A model generated the notes under the pieces. The model ran no database searches, was not told where the DNA came from, and saw only the letters and a list, made by a program, of their open reading frames with translations. Source: DATMER01 sp036277235 (GTDB lineage Bacteria > Acidobacteriota > Thermoanaerobaculia > Multivoradales > UBA5704). Taken from it: a stretch of 16,392 nucleotides of DNA. The stretch's first letter is position 1. Each line of letters starts with the position of its first letter. Positions 1 through 9,800 of the stretch are shown here, piece after piece. Made by a program: the position numbers and the translations under genes. The stretch lies in NCBI GenBank assembly GCA_036277235.1, contig DASUNJ010000228.1, positions 1 through 16,392 on the forward strand. The letters are read 5' to 3'.

Positions 1-2741
1 GCCGGCACTTCGCGGCCGCCGCACGCGCCTTCGGGCTCGGTCCGGGCGACCGCGTCCTGCAGTTCGCCTCGCTCAATTTCGACGTCTCGCTGGAGCAGAT
101 CTTCGGCGCCCTCGGCAGCGGCGCCACCCTGGTGCTGCGCGGCGGCGAGAGTTGGAGTCCGCGGGAGATCACGCGCAAGGTTCACAACTTCGGGCTGACG
201 GTGGTCAACTTGCCCACCGCGCTGTGGCACCAATGGGCCGCTGAACGGCAGGGCCGTCCCCGCGACGAGGTGGGGGAGCAGCTCCGCCTCGTCATTGCGG
301 GCGGCGACGCCATCTCGCCGGAGGCAGTCCGTTCCTGGCAGAGGTCGCCCCTCGGCGGGGTCCGGCTGCTCAACGCCTACGGCCCCACCGAGGCGGTGAT
401 CACGTCGACCCTGTACGACGCCGGTGCCGCCGGTGCGCTCCGGCCCGAGCGCATCCCCATTGGCCTCCCAGTCGGCGGGCGCAACGCCCAGGTGACAGAC
501 CCTCTCCTGGGCGCCGACCTGCCGGTGCTGATTCCGGGAGAGCTGGTGATCGGTTCCGGTCTGCTCGCCCGCGGCTATCTGAACCGCCCCGATCTGACAG
601 CCGAGAGGTTCGTCCCGGATCCGCAGGCAGAGCAGCCGGGCTCACGGCGATATCGGACCGGCGACCTGGCGCGCCGGCGCGCCGATGGCCATCTGGAGTT
701 CCTCGGCCGCGCCGACCAGCAGGTGAAAGTCCGCGGCTTCCGGATCGAGCTGGGCGATGTCGAATCGGCCCTGGCCTCGCACCCGGCGATCTCTGAGGCC
801 GTAGTGGTGATCCGCCACGACGGCTCCGGCGACAAGGCGCTCGCCGCCTATGTGGTGCCGCGCAACGGCGGGGTACCCCCGTCCCATGAGCTGCGCGCCT
901 TCGTGGAAGGCAAGCTGCCGCAGTACATGGTTCCGTCGAGCTTCCAGGTCCTGGAGCGGCTGCCGCTGACCCCCAACGGCAAGGTGGACCGGCGCGCCCT
1001 GCCTGCACGCGAGGAAGTGGCCGGCGGGGATGAGGAGAGCGCTCCGCCCCGGAACGACCTGGAGGAGAGGCTGGCCGGCATCTGGATGCAGGTGCTCAGA
1101 CGGGAGGGGGTGGGCATCCACGACGACTTCTTCGAGCTTGGAGGCCACTCCTTGTTGGGCACCCAGCTCGTGTCGCGGGTCAACGACGCTTTCGGGACCG
1201 ACCTGCCGCTGGCTGCCCTGTTCGCGGCTCCCAGCATCGCCGGGCTGGCCGAACGCGTCGCCGCGGAGCGGCCTGCGGCAGCGGCGCAGGCGACCCTCAT
1301 CATCCCCGCGCCGCGGAGCGGGCCACTGCCGCTGTCGTTCGCCCAGCAGCGGCTCTGGTTCCTGGACCAGATGGAGCCGGGCAGCCCGGCTTACAGCGTG
1401 CCTTCGGCGATCCGGCTCACCGGCGCCCTGGACACTGGAGCTCTGGAACGCGCCTTCGACGAACTCACCCGCCGTCACGAGTCGCTGCGCACCTCGTTTC
1501 AAGCCGTAGACGGCATGCCGATTCAGGTGATCTCCGGGGCGCCGGCCGCCTTCGAGCTCGGACGGGCCGACCTGTCCTCTCTGACCGAGGAGGATCGCGA
1601 GCAGGAGGTCCGGCGCCTGGCGGCTCCGCGTTCCCAGGCTCCTTTCGACCTTGCACGCGGCCCGCTGATCCGTGCCGACCTGCTCACCCTCGGCCCGGAG
1701 GAGCACGTCGTCCTGGTGACCATCCACCACATCGTCTGCGATGACTGGTCGGTGGGAGTGATCCTGCGCGAGCTGGCGACGATTTATGACGCCTTCTCTG
1801 CCGGCCAGGCCAGCCCGCTCCCCGAACCCCGACTTCAATACGCCGACTTCTCGTGCTGGCAGCGCGAGCGGCTGCAAGGGGAAGTGCTCGAAGAGCTGCT
1901 CTCCTTCTGGCGGCGCCAGCTCGAGGGAGCGCCACCGGTCCTGGAGCTCCCGGCCGACTTCCCGCGGCCGCGGATCCAGACCTCGCGCGGCGCGGTGCTC
2001 TCGGGGGTGCTCCCGCGCGACCTCACGGACGAGTTGAAGGCCCTGAGCCGGCGCGAGGGCGTGACCCTCTACATGACCCTCCTCGCGGGCTTCCAGGCGC
2101 TCCTGCACGCCTGCACGGGCCGGCTCGACATGGTCGTCGGCACCTCGATCGCCAATCGCAACCGCGTCGAAGTCGAAGGGATGATCGGCTTCTTCGTCAA
2201 CATGCTGGTCCTGCGCACGCAGCTCGGCGGGAACCCTACTCTGTTCGAGCTGGTCGGCCGCGCTCGGGACGTGGCCTTGGCGGCCTATGCGCATCAGGAC
2301 CTCCCCTTCGACCGGCTCGTCGAAGAGCTGCAGGTCGGGCGCGACCCGGGCCGCAATCCGCTGTTCCAGGTGGCGTTCACCTTCGAGAACACGCCGAACA
2401 AGAGCGTCGCCCTCCCTGGGCTGACCCTGACCGCGCTCGATGTCGGGGTCGATACCTCGCTCTTCGACATCGCCCTGGTCATGGAGGAGAGAGACGGTGA
2501 GATGAGCGCCTCGTTCCGCTACATGACCGACCTGTTCCGGAGCACGACGGTCGAAGCCATGCTGGCCGACCTCGAGCTGGTCCTGCGCCGCCTGGTGGCA
2601 CAGCCCGGGACGCGGCTGCAGGAGGTAACTGCGGAGGTGGCCGAGAGACAGCGCGGGCGGAAGCTGAAAGAGCAGAGGTTGTTGGAGGACGCTAGCCTGG
2701 CGAAGCTGCAGCAGGTCCGCCGCAGATCGGCCGGAGCCTGA
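1..2741 (+). CDS. NRPS, 3' part (A-PCP-C), 5' end outside window
   Basis: This is a nonribosomal peptide synthetase subunit that activates one amino acid and passes the chain on. The frame is open to the left edge (first whole codon at base 3), giving 912 visible residues, and coding for core adenylation sequence lies before the first ATG at 132, so the gene is cut by the window. Counting from base 3, the A domain begins just before core A4 (FDVSLEQ, D27) and ends at LTPNGKVDRR (catalytic Lys 327). The carrier domain has GGHSL with the phosphopantetheine Ser 383. The C domain runs from LPLSFAQQRLW with an intact HHIVCDDWS motif (H575, H576, D580). The A-domain pocket read by eye is D-V-E-N-I-G-A-I-T, which I cannot assign firmly; Glu at 239 hints at a cationic residue. 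The protein ends with a charged tail of about 35 residues instead of a further A domain, so its C domain must serve the next protein. NRPS identity is certain; the substrate is not. Confidence 0.96.
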   Translation, partial: RHFAAAARAFGLGPGDRVLQFASLNFDVSLEQIFGALGSGATLVLRGGESWSPREITRKVHNFGLTVVNLPTALWHQWAAERQGRPRDEVGEQLRLVIAGGDAISPEAVRSWQRSPLGGVRLLNAYGPTEAVITSTLYDAGAAGALRPERIPIGLPVGGRNAQVTDPLLGADLPVLIPGELVIGSGLLARGYLNRPDLTAERFVPDPQAEQPGSRRYRTGDLARRRADGHLEFLGRADQQVKVRGFRIELGDVESALASHPAISEAVVVIRHDGSGDKALAAYVVPRNGGVPPSHELRAFVEGKLPQYMVPSSFQVLERLPLTPNGKVDRRALPAREEVAGGDEESAPPRNDLEERLAGIWMQVLRREGVGIHDDFFELGGHSLLGTQLVSRVNDAFGTDLPLAALFAAPSIAGLAERVAAERPAAAAQATLIIPAPRSGPLPLSFAQQRLWFLDQMEPGSPAYSVPSAIRLTGALDTGALERAFDELTRRHESLRTSFQAVDGMPIQVISGAPAAFELGRADLSSLTEEDREQEVRRLAAPRSQAPFDLARGPLIRADLLTLGPEEHVVLVTIHHIVCDDWSVGVILRELATIYDAFSAGQASPLPEPRLQYADFSCWQRERLQGEVLEELLSFWRRQLEGAPPVLELPADFPRPRIQTSRGAVLSGVLPRDLTDELKALSRREGVTLYMTLLAGFQALLHACTGRLDMVVGTSIANRNRVEVEGMIGFFVNMLVLRTQLGGNPTLFELVGRARDVALAAYAHQDLPFDRLVEELQVGRDPGRNPLFQVAFTFENTPNKSVALPGLTLTALDVGVDTSLFDIALVMEERDGEMSASFRYMTDLFRSTTVEAMLADLELVLRRLVAQPGTRLQEVTAEVAERQRGRKLKEQRLLEDASLAKLQQVRRRSAGA

Positions 2742-2748
2742 GCCAAAC

Positions 2749-2753
2749 GGAGG
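2749..2753 (+). promoter_or_regulatory. Ribosome binding site of the stand-alone hydroxylase
   Basis: GGAGG lies five bases before the ATG at 2759, inside the 17-base gap after the upstream NRPS stop. It fixes the hydroxylase start and supports co-transcription with the synthetase gene. Confidence 0.8.
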
Positions 2754-2758
2754 ACGAC

Positions 2759-3808
2759 ATGACAGACACACCGATCGAAAGCCTCAGCCGGCTGCCCGGG
2801 ATGCGCCGCAAGGCGATCAGCATGTCGCAGGAGAGCCTCGTCCGGATCGAGCCCCTGGCACCGGGGCGGAAGCTGCCGATGGTGGTGCATCCGGCCGTGG
2901 ATGGTCTGGACCTGGCGGGCTGGGCCAAGGGCCACCAGGACCTCGTCGAGTCCGAGCTGAGGCGCCACGGCGGGCTCCTGTTCCGCGGCTTCGGGCTGCG
3001 CTCGACCGAAGAGATGGAGAAGGTCATCCGGGCGCTCTACGGCGAGTTGCTCCAGTACACCGACCGGGTGCAGCCCAGAACTCAGGTGAGCAACCAGATC
3101 TACAGCTCGACTGAATACCCGCCAGACCAGACCATCGAGCTTCACAACGAGAGCTCCTATGCGTATACGTGGGCGCTGAGGATCTTCTTCTTCTGCATCA
3201 CGCCCTCTCCGTTCGGCGGCGCGACCCCGCTGGCCGACGGTCGCGGGGTCTTCGCCCGTATGGATCCAGCAGTGCGGCAGCGCCTGCTAGAGAAAAAGGT
3301 GATGTACATCCGCAACTTCGGCGACGGCCTGGGCATCACCTGGCAGACGGCCTTCCAGACCGACGACCGGGCGCGCATGGAGGAGTTCTGCCGTACCAGG
3401 GGCATCGAGCTCGAATGGCGGGACCGCAACCGCCTGCGAACGCGCTCGGTCCGGCCGGTCGCTCTGCCCCATCCGCGAACCGGCGAATGGTCCTGGTTCA
3501 ACGCCCTGATCTCCTCCCACTCCTCGACTCTCGACCCGGCCGTACGCCAGGCTCTGCTGACAGAGTACGCCGAGGACGAGCTCCCCAAAAACGTCTTCTA
3601 TGGCGACGGCTCGCCCCTAGAGCCAGAGACGCTGGCGGAGATCCGCAGGGCATCCCGGGAGGAAACCGTCGCCTTCCCCTGGCAGGAAGGCGACCTGCTG
3701 CTTCTCGACAACATGCTGGTGGCCCACGGGCGCGCCCCCTACCAGGGCCCCCGCAAGGTTGTGGTCGGAATGGCCGAGCCCGTGAGCCTCGGAAACTTCT
3801 CTCTGTGA
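2759..3808 (+). CDS. TauD/SyrP-type Fe(II)/2-oxoglutarate dioxygenase, stand-alone
   Basis: This 349-residue protein belongs to the TauD/TfdA family of non-haem iron, 2-oxoglutarate dependent oxygenases, in the branch found with NRPS genes (SyrP-like). Such enzymes usually hydroxylate the beta carbon of an amino acid held on a carrier domain. The iron site is visible: H129-N-E131 (HNESSYAYTW) and the distal His 323 in DNMLVAHGRAP. Arg 332 (GPRK), nine residues on, should bind the 2-oxoglutarate carboxylate. The ATG at 2759 has a strong ribosome binding site. The N-terminal 30 residues (SLSRLPGMRRKAIS) resemble both the tail of the upstream NRPS and the start of the fused hydroxylase domain in the next gene. 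It sits between an NRPS ending in a C domain and one starting with a histidine-less C domain, so its likely substrate is the residue on the first carrier domain of the next protein. Oxygenase fold and cofactors are secure; the target residue is inferred. Confidence 0.93.
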   Translation: MTDTPIESLSRLPGMRRKAISMSQESLVRIEPLAPGRKLPMVVHPAVDGLDLAGWAKGHQDLVESELRRHGGLLFRGFGLRSTEEMEKVIRALYGELLQYTDRVQPRTQVSNQIYSSTEYPPDQTIELHNESSYAYTWALRIFFFCITPSPFGGATPLADGRGVFARMDPAVRQRLLEKKVMYIRNFGDGLGITWQTAFQTDDRARMEEFCRTRGIELEWRDRNRLRTRSVRPVALPHPRTGEWSWFNALISSHSSTLDPAVRQALLTEYAEDELPKNVFYGDGSPLEPETLAEIRRASREETVAFPWQEGDLLLLDNMLVAHGRAPYQGPRKVVVGMAEPVSLGNFSL

Positions 3809-3812
3809 GCCC

Positions 3813-3818
3813 AGGAGG
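3813..3818 (+). promoter_or_regulatory. Shine-Dalgarno, badly spaced for the large NRPS start
   Basis: AGGAGG is the only strong site in the 27-base gap. The GTG at 3836 is 17 bases downstream and the ATG cluster at 3845/3851/3854 is still farther. At normal spacing lies GTG 3828, in another frame, which reads six codons and stops at TGA 3846-3848, overlapping ATG 3845. Initiation could involve re-initiation through this tiny frame, or the start region may hold a sequence error. Confidence 0.6.
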
Positions 3819-3835
3819 ATTTTGAGTGTGATCGG

Positions 3836-6800
3836 GTGTCAGGCATGATCATGATGCAGCCATCGACTGACGGATTCCGGCTGTCGCCGCAGCAGCGGCG
3901 TCTGTGGCTGGTGCAGCAGGCCGACCCCAGTCCTGCATACACGGCCCGCCTCGCAATTTGCATCGCGGGCGATCTCGAGACGAGCGTGCTCGAGGCGGCT
4001 CTGCGCAGCCTGGTGGCGCGTCACGAGATCCTGCGCACCGATTTCCATTGCATGCCTGGGGTGAGGATCCCGGTGCAGGTGATCGGCATCGGAGATTTCC
4101 AGATCGAGGAGGCCGACCTCGGGCAGGCCTCAGCGGAGCAGCGTGAGGAGTTGCTGGCGGCATGGCCGGACGAGGTCCGGGCGTTCCGTGCCCGTCTGGT
4201 CCGGCTGGGCGCGGGAGAGGGGATGCTCCAGGTCTGTATCCCCGGCCTCTGTTCGGACGCCGCCGGCCTCGCCAGCCTTTTTGCCGAGATCGTCCGCGGC
4301 TATGAGACCCGCCTCGGGGGGGAGGAGCCCGGCGGCGAGCCGCTGCAATACGCCGATCTGGCGGAGTGGCAGAACGACCTGCTGGAATCGGGTGAGACGG
4401 AGCTCGGCCGCGAGCACTGGAGGCGCGTGTGGCGGGAGCCGCAGACACCGGGAGCGCCATCGCCATCCGGGGCGAAGTCTGGATTCCAGCCGTGCGCCAT
4501 GTCGGTGGACCTCGGCCTGGGAGCTGCGGCGCGGGTCGGGGAGCTGGCGGAACGGCTGAACGCCTCTCCCCGCGAGCTCCTGCTGACATGCTGGCAGGCT
4601 CTCCTGTGGCGTCTCCAAGGCGGCGGCGAGACAGTGGTCGGCGTAGCTTTCGACGGCCGCCGGCACGAGGTGCTCGCGGGATCTCTGGGCCTGCTCACCC
4701 GCATCCTGCCCGTGCGCTTCGAGCCACACCCGGGCTCCCCCTTCGCCACCGCGCTCGCGGGGGTGGCCGAAGCCTGTGCGGAAGCGTCACAGTGGCAGGA
4801 GTACTTTGATTTCGCCATGCTCCCCCATCAGTTCGACTGGATGGAGATCCCGAAGCCGCGGGTAGCCGGCGGCGTGACTTTTTCGGTCCTGCACCAGCAT
4901 GCCGATGTCGACCGCTTTGAGATCCAGCTCTCCTGCTCGACGACGCGAGGCTGCCTGGGGGCGGAGCTGCGATACGACGGGCTGCGGATTCCAGCGCGGG
5001 TGGCCGAGCTGCTCTCGGAGCGCTTTGCCGCGCTGCTCGGCAGCGTGCTCGCGACTCCGCAGGCGCCCTTGGAGGAGCTGGAGATCCTGGGCCGGTCCGA
5101 GCGCCGCCTCCTGGAGGCGATCAACGAGTCCCGGGCGGACTGGCCGCTCGCGGGCGGCGCCCACCGGCTGTTCGAGGAGCAGGCGGACCGCTGTCCGGAG
5201 GCGCCGGCCGTGGTGGGCGAGGGTCGCGTCCTGAGCTATGGCGAACTCGACGAGGAGGCCAACCGCCTTGCCCGCTACCTGCGGCGCCTCGGAGTCGGTC
5301 CCGAGGTGCTGGTGGGGGTCTGCGCAGAGCGCTCTCCGCAGATGGTGGCCGGCCTGCTGGCCGTGCTCAAGGCGGGAGGCGTCTTCGTGCCGCTGGATCC
5401 CTCCTACCCCCGTGAGCGGCTGGCCTGGATGCTGGCCGACTCGGCCGCGCCCGTGCTGCTGACCCATTCGCAGGTCGTCCCGGCGCTGCCAACCCACGGC
5501 GCGCGAGTGGTCCTGCTCGACGCCGATGCGGCGCCGTGGAAGGGCGAGAGCCCGGAGCGCCTGCCGGATGTCGCCGACCCCGCTCATCCGGCGTATGTGA
5601 TCTACACCTCCGGCTCCACCGGAAAGCCCAAGGGCGTGGTGGTTCTCCACCACGGGTTGCGCAACCACCTGCACTGGGTGCAGTCGGTCTACGGGCTGAC
5701 CTCGGAGGATCGAATACTGCAGAAGACGCCTCTCAGCTTCGACGTAGCGGTCCGCGAAATCTTTTGGCCGCTGTCGGCCGGGGCTTGCCTGATCCTGGCC
5801 CGGCCCGGCGGCCATCAGGACGTAGCCTACCTGGCCGGACTGGTGGCCGAGCATGGAATCACGGTGCTCAACTTCGTGCCTTCGCTGCTGCAGGCCTTTC
5901 TGGAGGAGCCGGGTGCCTCCTCCTGCGGTTCGCTGCGGCGCATCGTGTCCGGGGGCGAGGCGCTCCTGCCAGAGCTGGCGCGGCGCTGCCTGGAGCGCCT
6001 TCCGGTCCGGCTCCACAACCAATACGGCCCGACGGAGACCACCATCACGGCGACCTGGTGGACGGTCGAGGAACCGGGCTCGCAGACGGTGCCCATCGGC
6101 CGCCCGGTGGCCAACGCCCGCCTGTACGTCCTGGACCGCGCCATGGGCCTGGTGCCGCTGGACCTGGAGGGCGAGCTCTTCGTGGGCGGTGCCGGCCTGG
6201 CACGGGGCTACCTCGGGAGGCCCGACCTCACGGCGGAGCGCTTCGTGCCCGACCCGTTCTCCGGCGAGCCCGGCGGCAGGCTCTACCGGACCGGCGACCT
6301 GGTCCGGCTCGGTACCGACGGCGCCCTGCGGTTCCTGGGTCGGATCGACGATCAGGTGAAGGTGCGCGGCTTTCGGGTTGAGCTCGGGGAGATCGAGTCC
6401 GTGCTCGCCGCTCATCCTGCCGTACAGCGGGCGGTGGTGGTGGCCCCGAGGGACGAGTCCGGTCGGTCGCGGCTGGTGGCCTACGTGGTGGACGGCCCGA
6501 GCCCGGCCCCGGCCGAGGAACTGCGGCGCTTCCTCCAGGAGATGCTGCCCGAGCACATGGTGCCTTCGGCCTGGGTGCGGCTCGACAGTCTACCTCTGAC
6601 CCCCAGCGGCAAGGTCAACCGTCGGGCGCTGCCCGCCCCTGAGGAGGCGGTAGCGCCCGGCGAGCCGGCCGGCGAGTTGCTGGGGCCGGTGCAGGAGATG
6701 CTGGCCGGAATCTGGGCCCATCTGCTTGGTCCGGCCCGCATCGGCTCCCTGGACGACTTCTTCGCCCTGGGCGGGCACTCGCTCCTGGCGACGCAGCTCA

Positions 6801-9800
6801 TCTCGCGCGTGCGCGATGCCTTCCACGTCGAGATGCCGCTGCGCACGATCTTTGAGGCGCCCCGGCTGGCCGACCTGGCCGGCCGGATCGAGGCGGGAAT
6901 GAGAGCCGGGCTCGAAGCCCAGCTCCCGCCGCTGGTCCGGGTCTCCCGGGACGGCATCGCGCTGCCGCTTTCGTCTGCCCAGCGACGGCTCTGGTTTCTG
7001 CACCAGCTCGAGCCCGGCAGCCCGGCCTACAACATCCCTGCCGCCGTCCGGCTGTACGGCCACCTCGACGTGCCGGTTCTGCGGGCGGCCCTCGGCGAGA
7101 TCGTCCGCCGGCACGAGATCCTGCGCACGACGTTTCCCTCCTTCGGGGGACAGCCCTCCCAGCTTGTGCATCCTCCGGGCGCAATCTCGCTGCCGGTCAT
7201 CGACCTGCGTCCGCTCGCGGCCGCGCAGAAGCAGGCGCAGGAGCTCGTGGATACGGAGGTGCGCCGCCCCTTCGATCTGGCCGGCGGGCCCCTGTGGCGG
7301 GCCCACGTCTTCCTTGTCGGGGACGAGGAGAGCGTCTTGCTGATGACGCTCCATCACGTTGTCACCGACGGCTGGTCGAGCGGCATTCTGGTGCGCGAGA
7401 TGGTGGCTCTCTACACCGCATTCTCGTCAGGCGCGGCGTCGCCGTTGCCCGAGCTGCCGGTCCAGTATGCCGACTATGCCGTCTGGCAGCGCGCTTGGCT
7501 GCAGGGCGAGACGCTCGGGCGGGAGCTAGCCTATTGGAGGTCCCAGCTCGCGGACATCCCCACCAGCTTGGAGCTGCCCACCGACCGGCCACGTCCGGCT
7601 GTCTGGAGCTACCGCGGCTCGACGCGCCCCCTGGCCCTGGATTCCATGCTATCGGAGCGGGTCGAGGCGCTGTGCCGGCGCTGCGGTGTAACCCTGTTCA
7701 TGACTCTTCTCGCCGCTTTCCAGACACTGCTGCACCGCTACACGGGGCAGGTGCGGGTCCCGGTAGGCAGCCCGATTGCCGGCCGCGACCGCAGCGAGAT
7801 CGAGGGACTGATCGGGTTCTTCATCAATACCCTGGTCGTCAACGCCGATCTTGCGGAAGACCCCGGCTTCTCCTCGCTGCTGCACCGCGTGAGGGAGGTG
7901 GCGCTGGCGGCGCACGCCCATCAGAGTCTGCCGTTCGAGCGCTTGGTCGACGAGCTCCGGCCGGAGCGGAACCTGAGCCACACGCCTCTGTTCCAGGTCG
8001 TGCTGGTTGTGCAGAACACCCCGCAGGAGACGTTCGCGCTGCCCGGACTGAGGATGTCGCTCCTGCCGGTAGACACCCGCACGGCCAAGTTCGACCTGAC
8101 GCTGGTGATGGGCCGCGGAGACAAGGGGCTGGCGGGCTATGCCGAGTACAACTCCGATCTGTTCGACACGGCGACAGTGGACCGCCTGCTCGGCCATCTC
8201 GCATGCCTGCTGTCGGCTGCGGTCAACGATCCGGAGACCGCCCTCTCCGAGCTGCCCCTGCTCACCGAAGCCGAGCGGCATCAGGTGCTGCGCTCCTGGA
8301 ACGGAGAGGCTGCGGCGATTGCGGCTCCCGTCGGGACGATCCACGCCCGGTTCGAGGCACAGGCAGCCCGGCAGCCGCACGCCACGGCAGCCATCTATGA
8401 GGGCGAGCGCATCACTTACGCCGAGCTCGACGTCTGGGCGAACCGGATTGCCCGCCGGCTCCTGGCGCTCGGTGTGGGGCCGGAGATCCCGGTCGGGGTC
8501 TGCCTCGAGCCCTCGCCAGGGGTGCTCGCGGCACTTCTGGGCGTCCTCAAATCCGGCGGCGCCTATGTCCCGCTCGATCCGGCCTATCCCCGGGAACGGA
8601 TCGCCTTCACCCTGGAGGACGCCGGGATCTCCGTCGTGGTGACAGAGGAGCGGCTCGTGCCGTCGCTGCCGGACAGCGGCGTCAGCCTCCTTCGGCTCGA
8701 AGCCGACCGCCGTGAGATCGAACGGGAGTCGAGCGAGAGCCCCGGCGCACTGGCGCTGAGCAGCGGCAATCTTGCCTACGTGATCTACACCTCGGGCTCG
8801 ACCGGCCGACCGAAGGGCGTACAGGTGACGCACGGCAACGTCCTCCGCCTCCTGGATGCGACGGAGCCCTGGTTCGGTTTCGGTCTGAATGATGTCTGGA
8901 CGCTCTTCCACTCCTTCGCCTTCGACTTTTCGGTCTGGGAAATGTGGGGGGCGCTCTTGTACGGGGGCAGCATCGTTGTCGTGCCACGGGCGATGACCCG
9001 CTCGCCTGAGGACGTCTACCGGCTGCTCGTGCGGCACGGTGTGACCGTGCTGAACCAGACCCCGTCCGCGTTCCGGCAGTTGATCCGCGCCGAGCAGGAG
9101 GCGGGACTGTCGAGTGTGCCGCCGCTACGCTGGATCGTGTTCGGCGGTGAGGCCCTGGAGTTGCAGAGCCTCCGCCCCTGGATCGAGCGCCATGGCGATG
9201 CAGCTCCAGGCCTCGTCAATATGTACGGCATCACCGAGACCACCGTGCACGTCACCTACAGGCCGGTCCGCCAAGCCGACCTGGACGAGGGAGCGGGCAG
9301 CGTCATCGGCGTGCCGATCCCCGACCTCTCCGTCTATGTGCTCGACGCACGGCAGCAGCCGTTGCCGATCGGAGTCCCCGGCGAGATCTGCGTCGGCGGC
9401 GCCGGTGTCTCCCGCGGCTACCTGGGCCGGCCCGGGCTCACCGCCGAACGCTTCGTGCCGGACCCGTTCGGGACGCTCCTGGGATCGCGTCTCTACCGCA
9501 GCGGCGATCTCGGCAGGCTCCTGCAGAACGGAGACCTGGAATACCTGGGGCGGATCGATGACCAGGTCAAGATCCGTGGCTTCCGCATCGAGCTCGGGGA
9601 GATCGAGGCCGCGCTGACGGCACACCCTGCCCTGCGCGAGACGGTAGTCGTCGCGCGCCCCGACGCCGCCGGCGAGCGGCGGCTGGTGGCATATGTCGTG
9701 CCTCAAGGCAGCTCCCCCGCCGTAGAGGACCTGCGCTCCTGGCTGCACCATACCCTGCCTGAGTACATGGTGCCGGCAGCGTTCGTCGTCCTGCCGATGC

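Noticed and set aside
132..2741. ATG 132 as the start of the first NRPS gene
   Set aside because: The 43 codons before it encode core A-domain sequence including FDVSLEQ, so the gene continues out of the window to the left.
642..2771. 709-codon open frame on the minus strand
   Set aside because: It lies wholly opposite the strongly supported NRPS frame, has no recognisable domain and reads as low-complexity Arg/Glu/Gln-rich sequence, as expected from the complement of a GC-rich gene.
2759..3808. Taurine dioxygenase for sulfur assimilation
   Set aside because: The family resemblance is general; the HNESS motif, the position inside an NRPS operon and a second copy fused to an NRPS all point to a tailoring hydroxylase.
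3863..5095. Pseudogenised C domain
   Set aside because: The frame is intact over more than 400 residues, the rest of the fold motifs are kept, and the same replacement motif recurs in the next gene, so it looks selected.
4787..6556. 589-codon open frame on the minus strand, with similar ones at 7649-9037 and 14624-15970
   Set aside because: These are antisense to conserved A, C and TauD domains, have no ribosome binding site or family motif, and arise from third-position GC bias.
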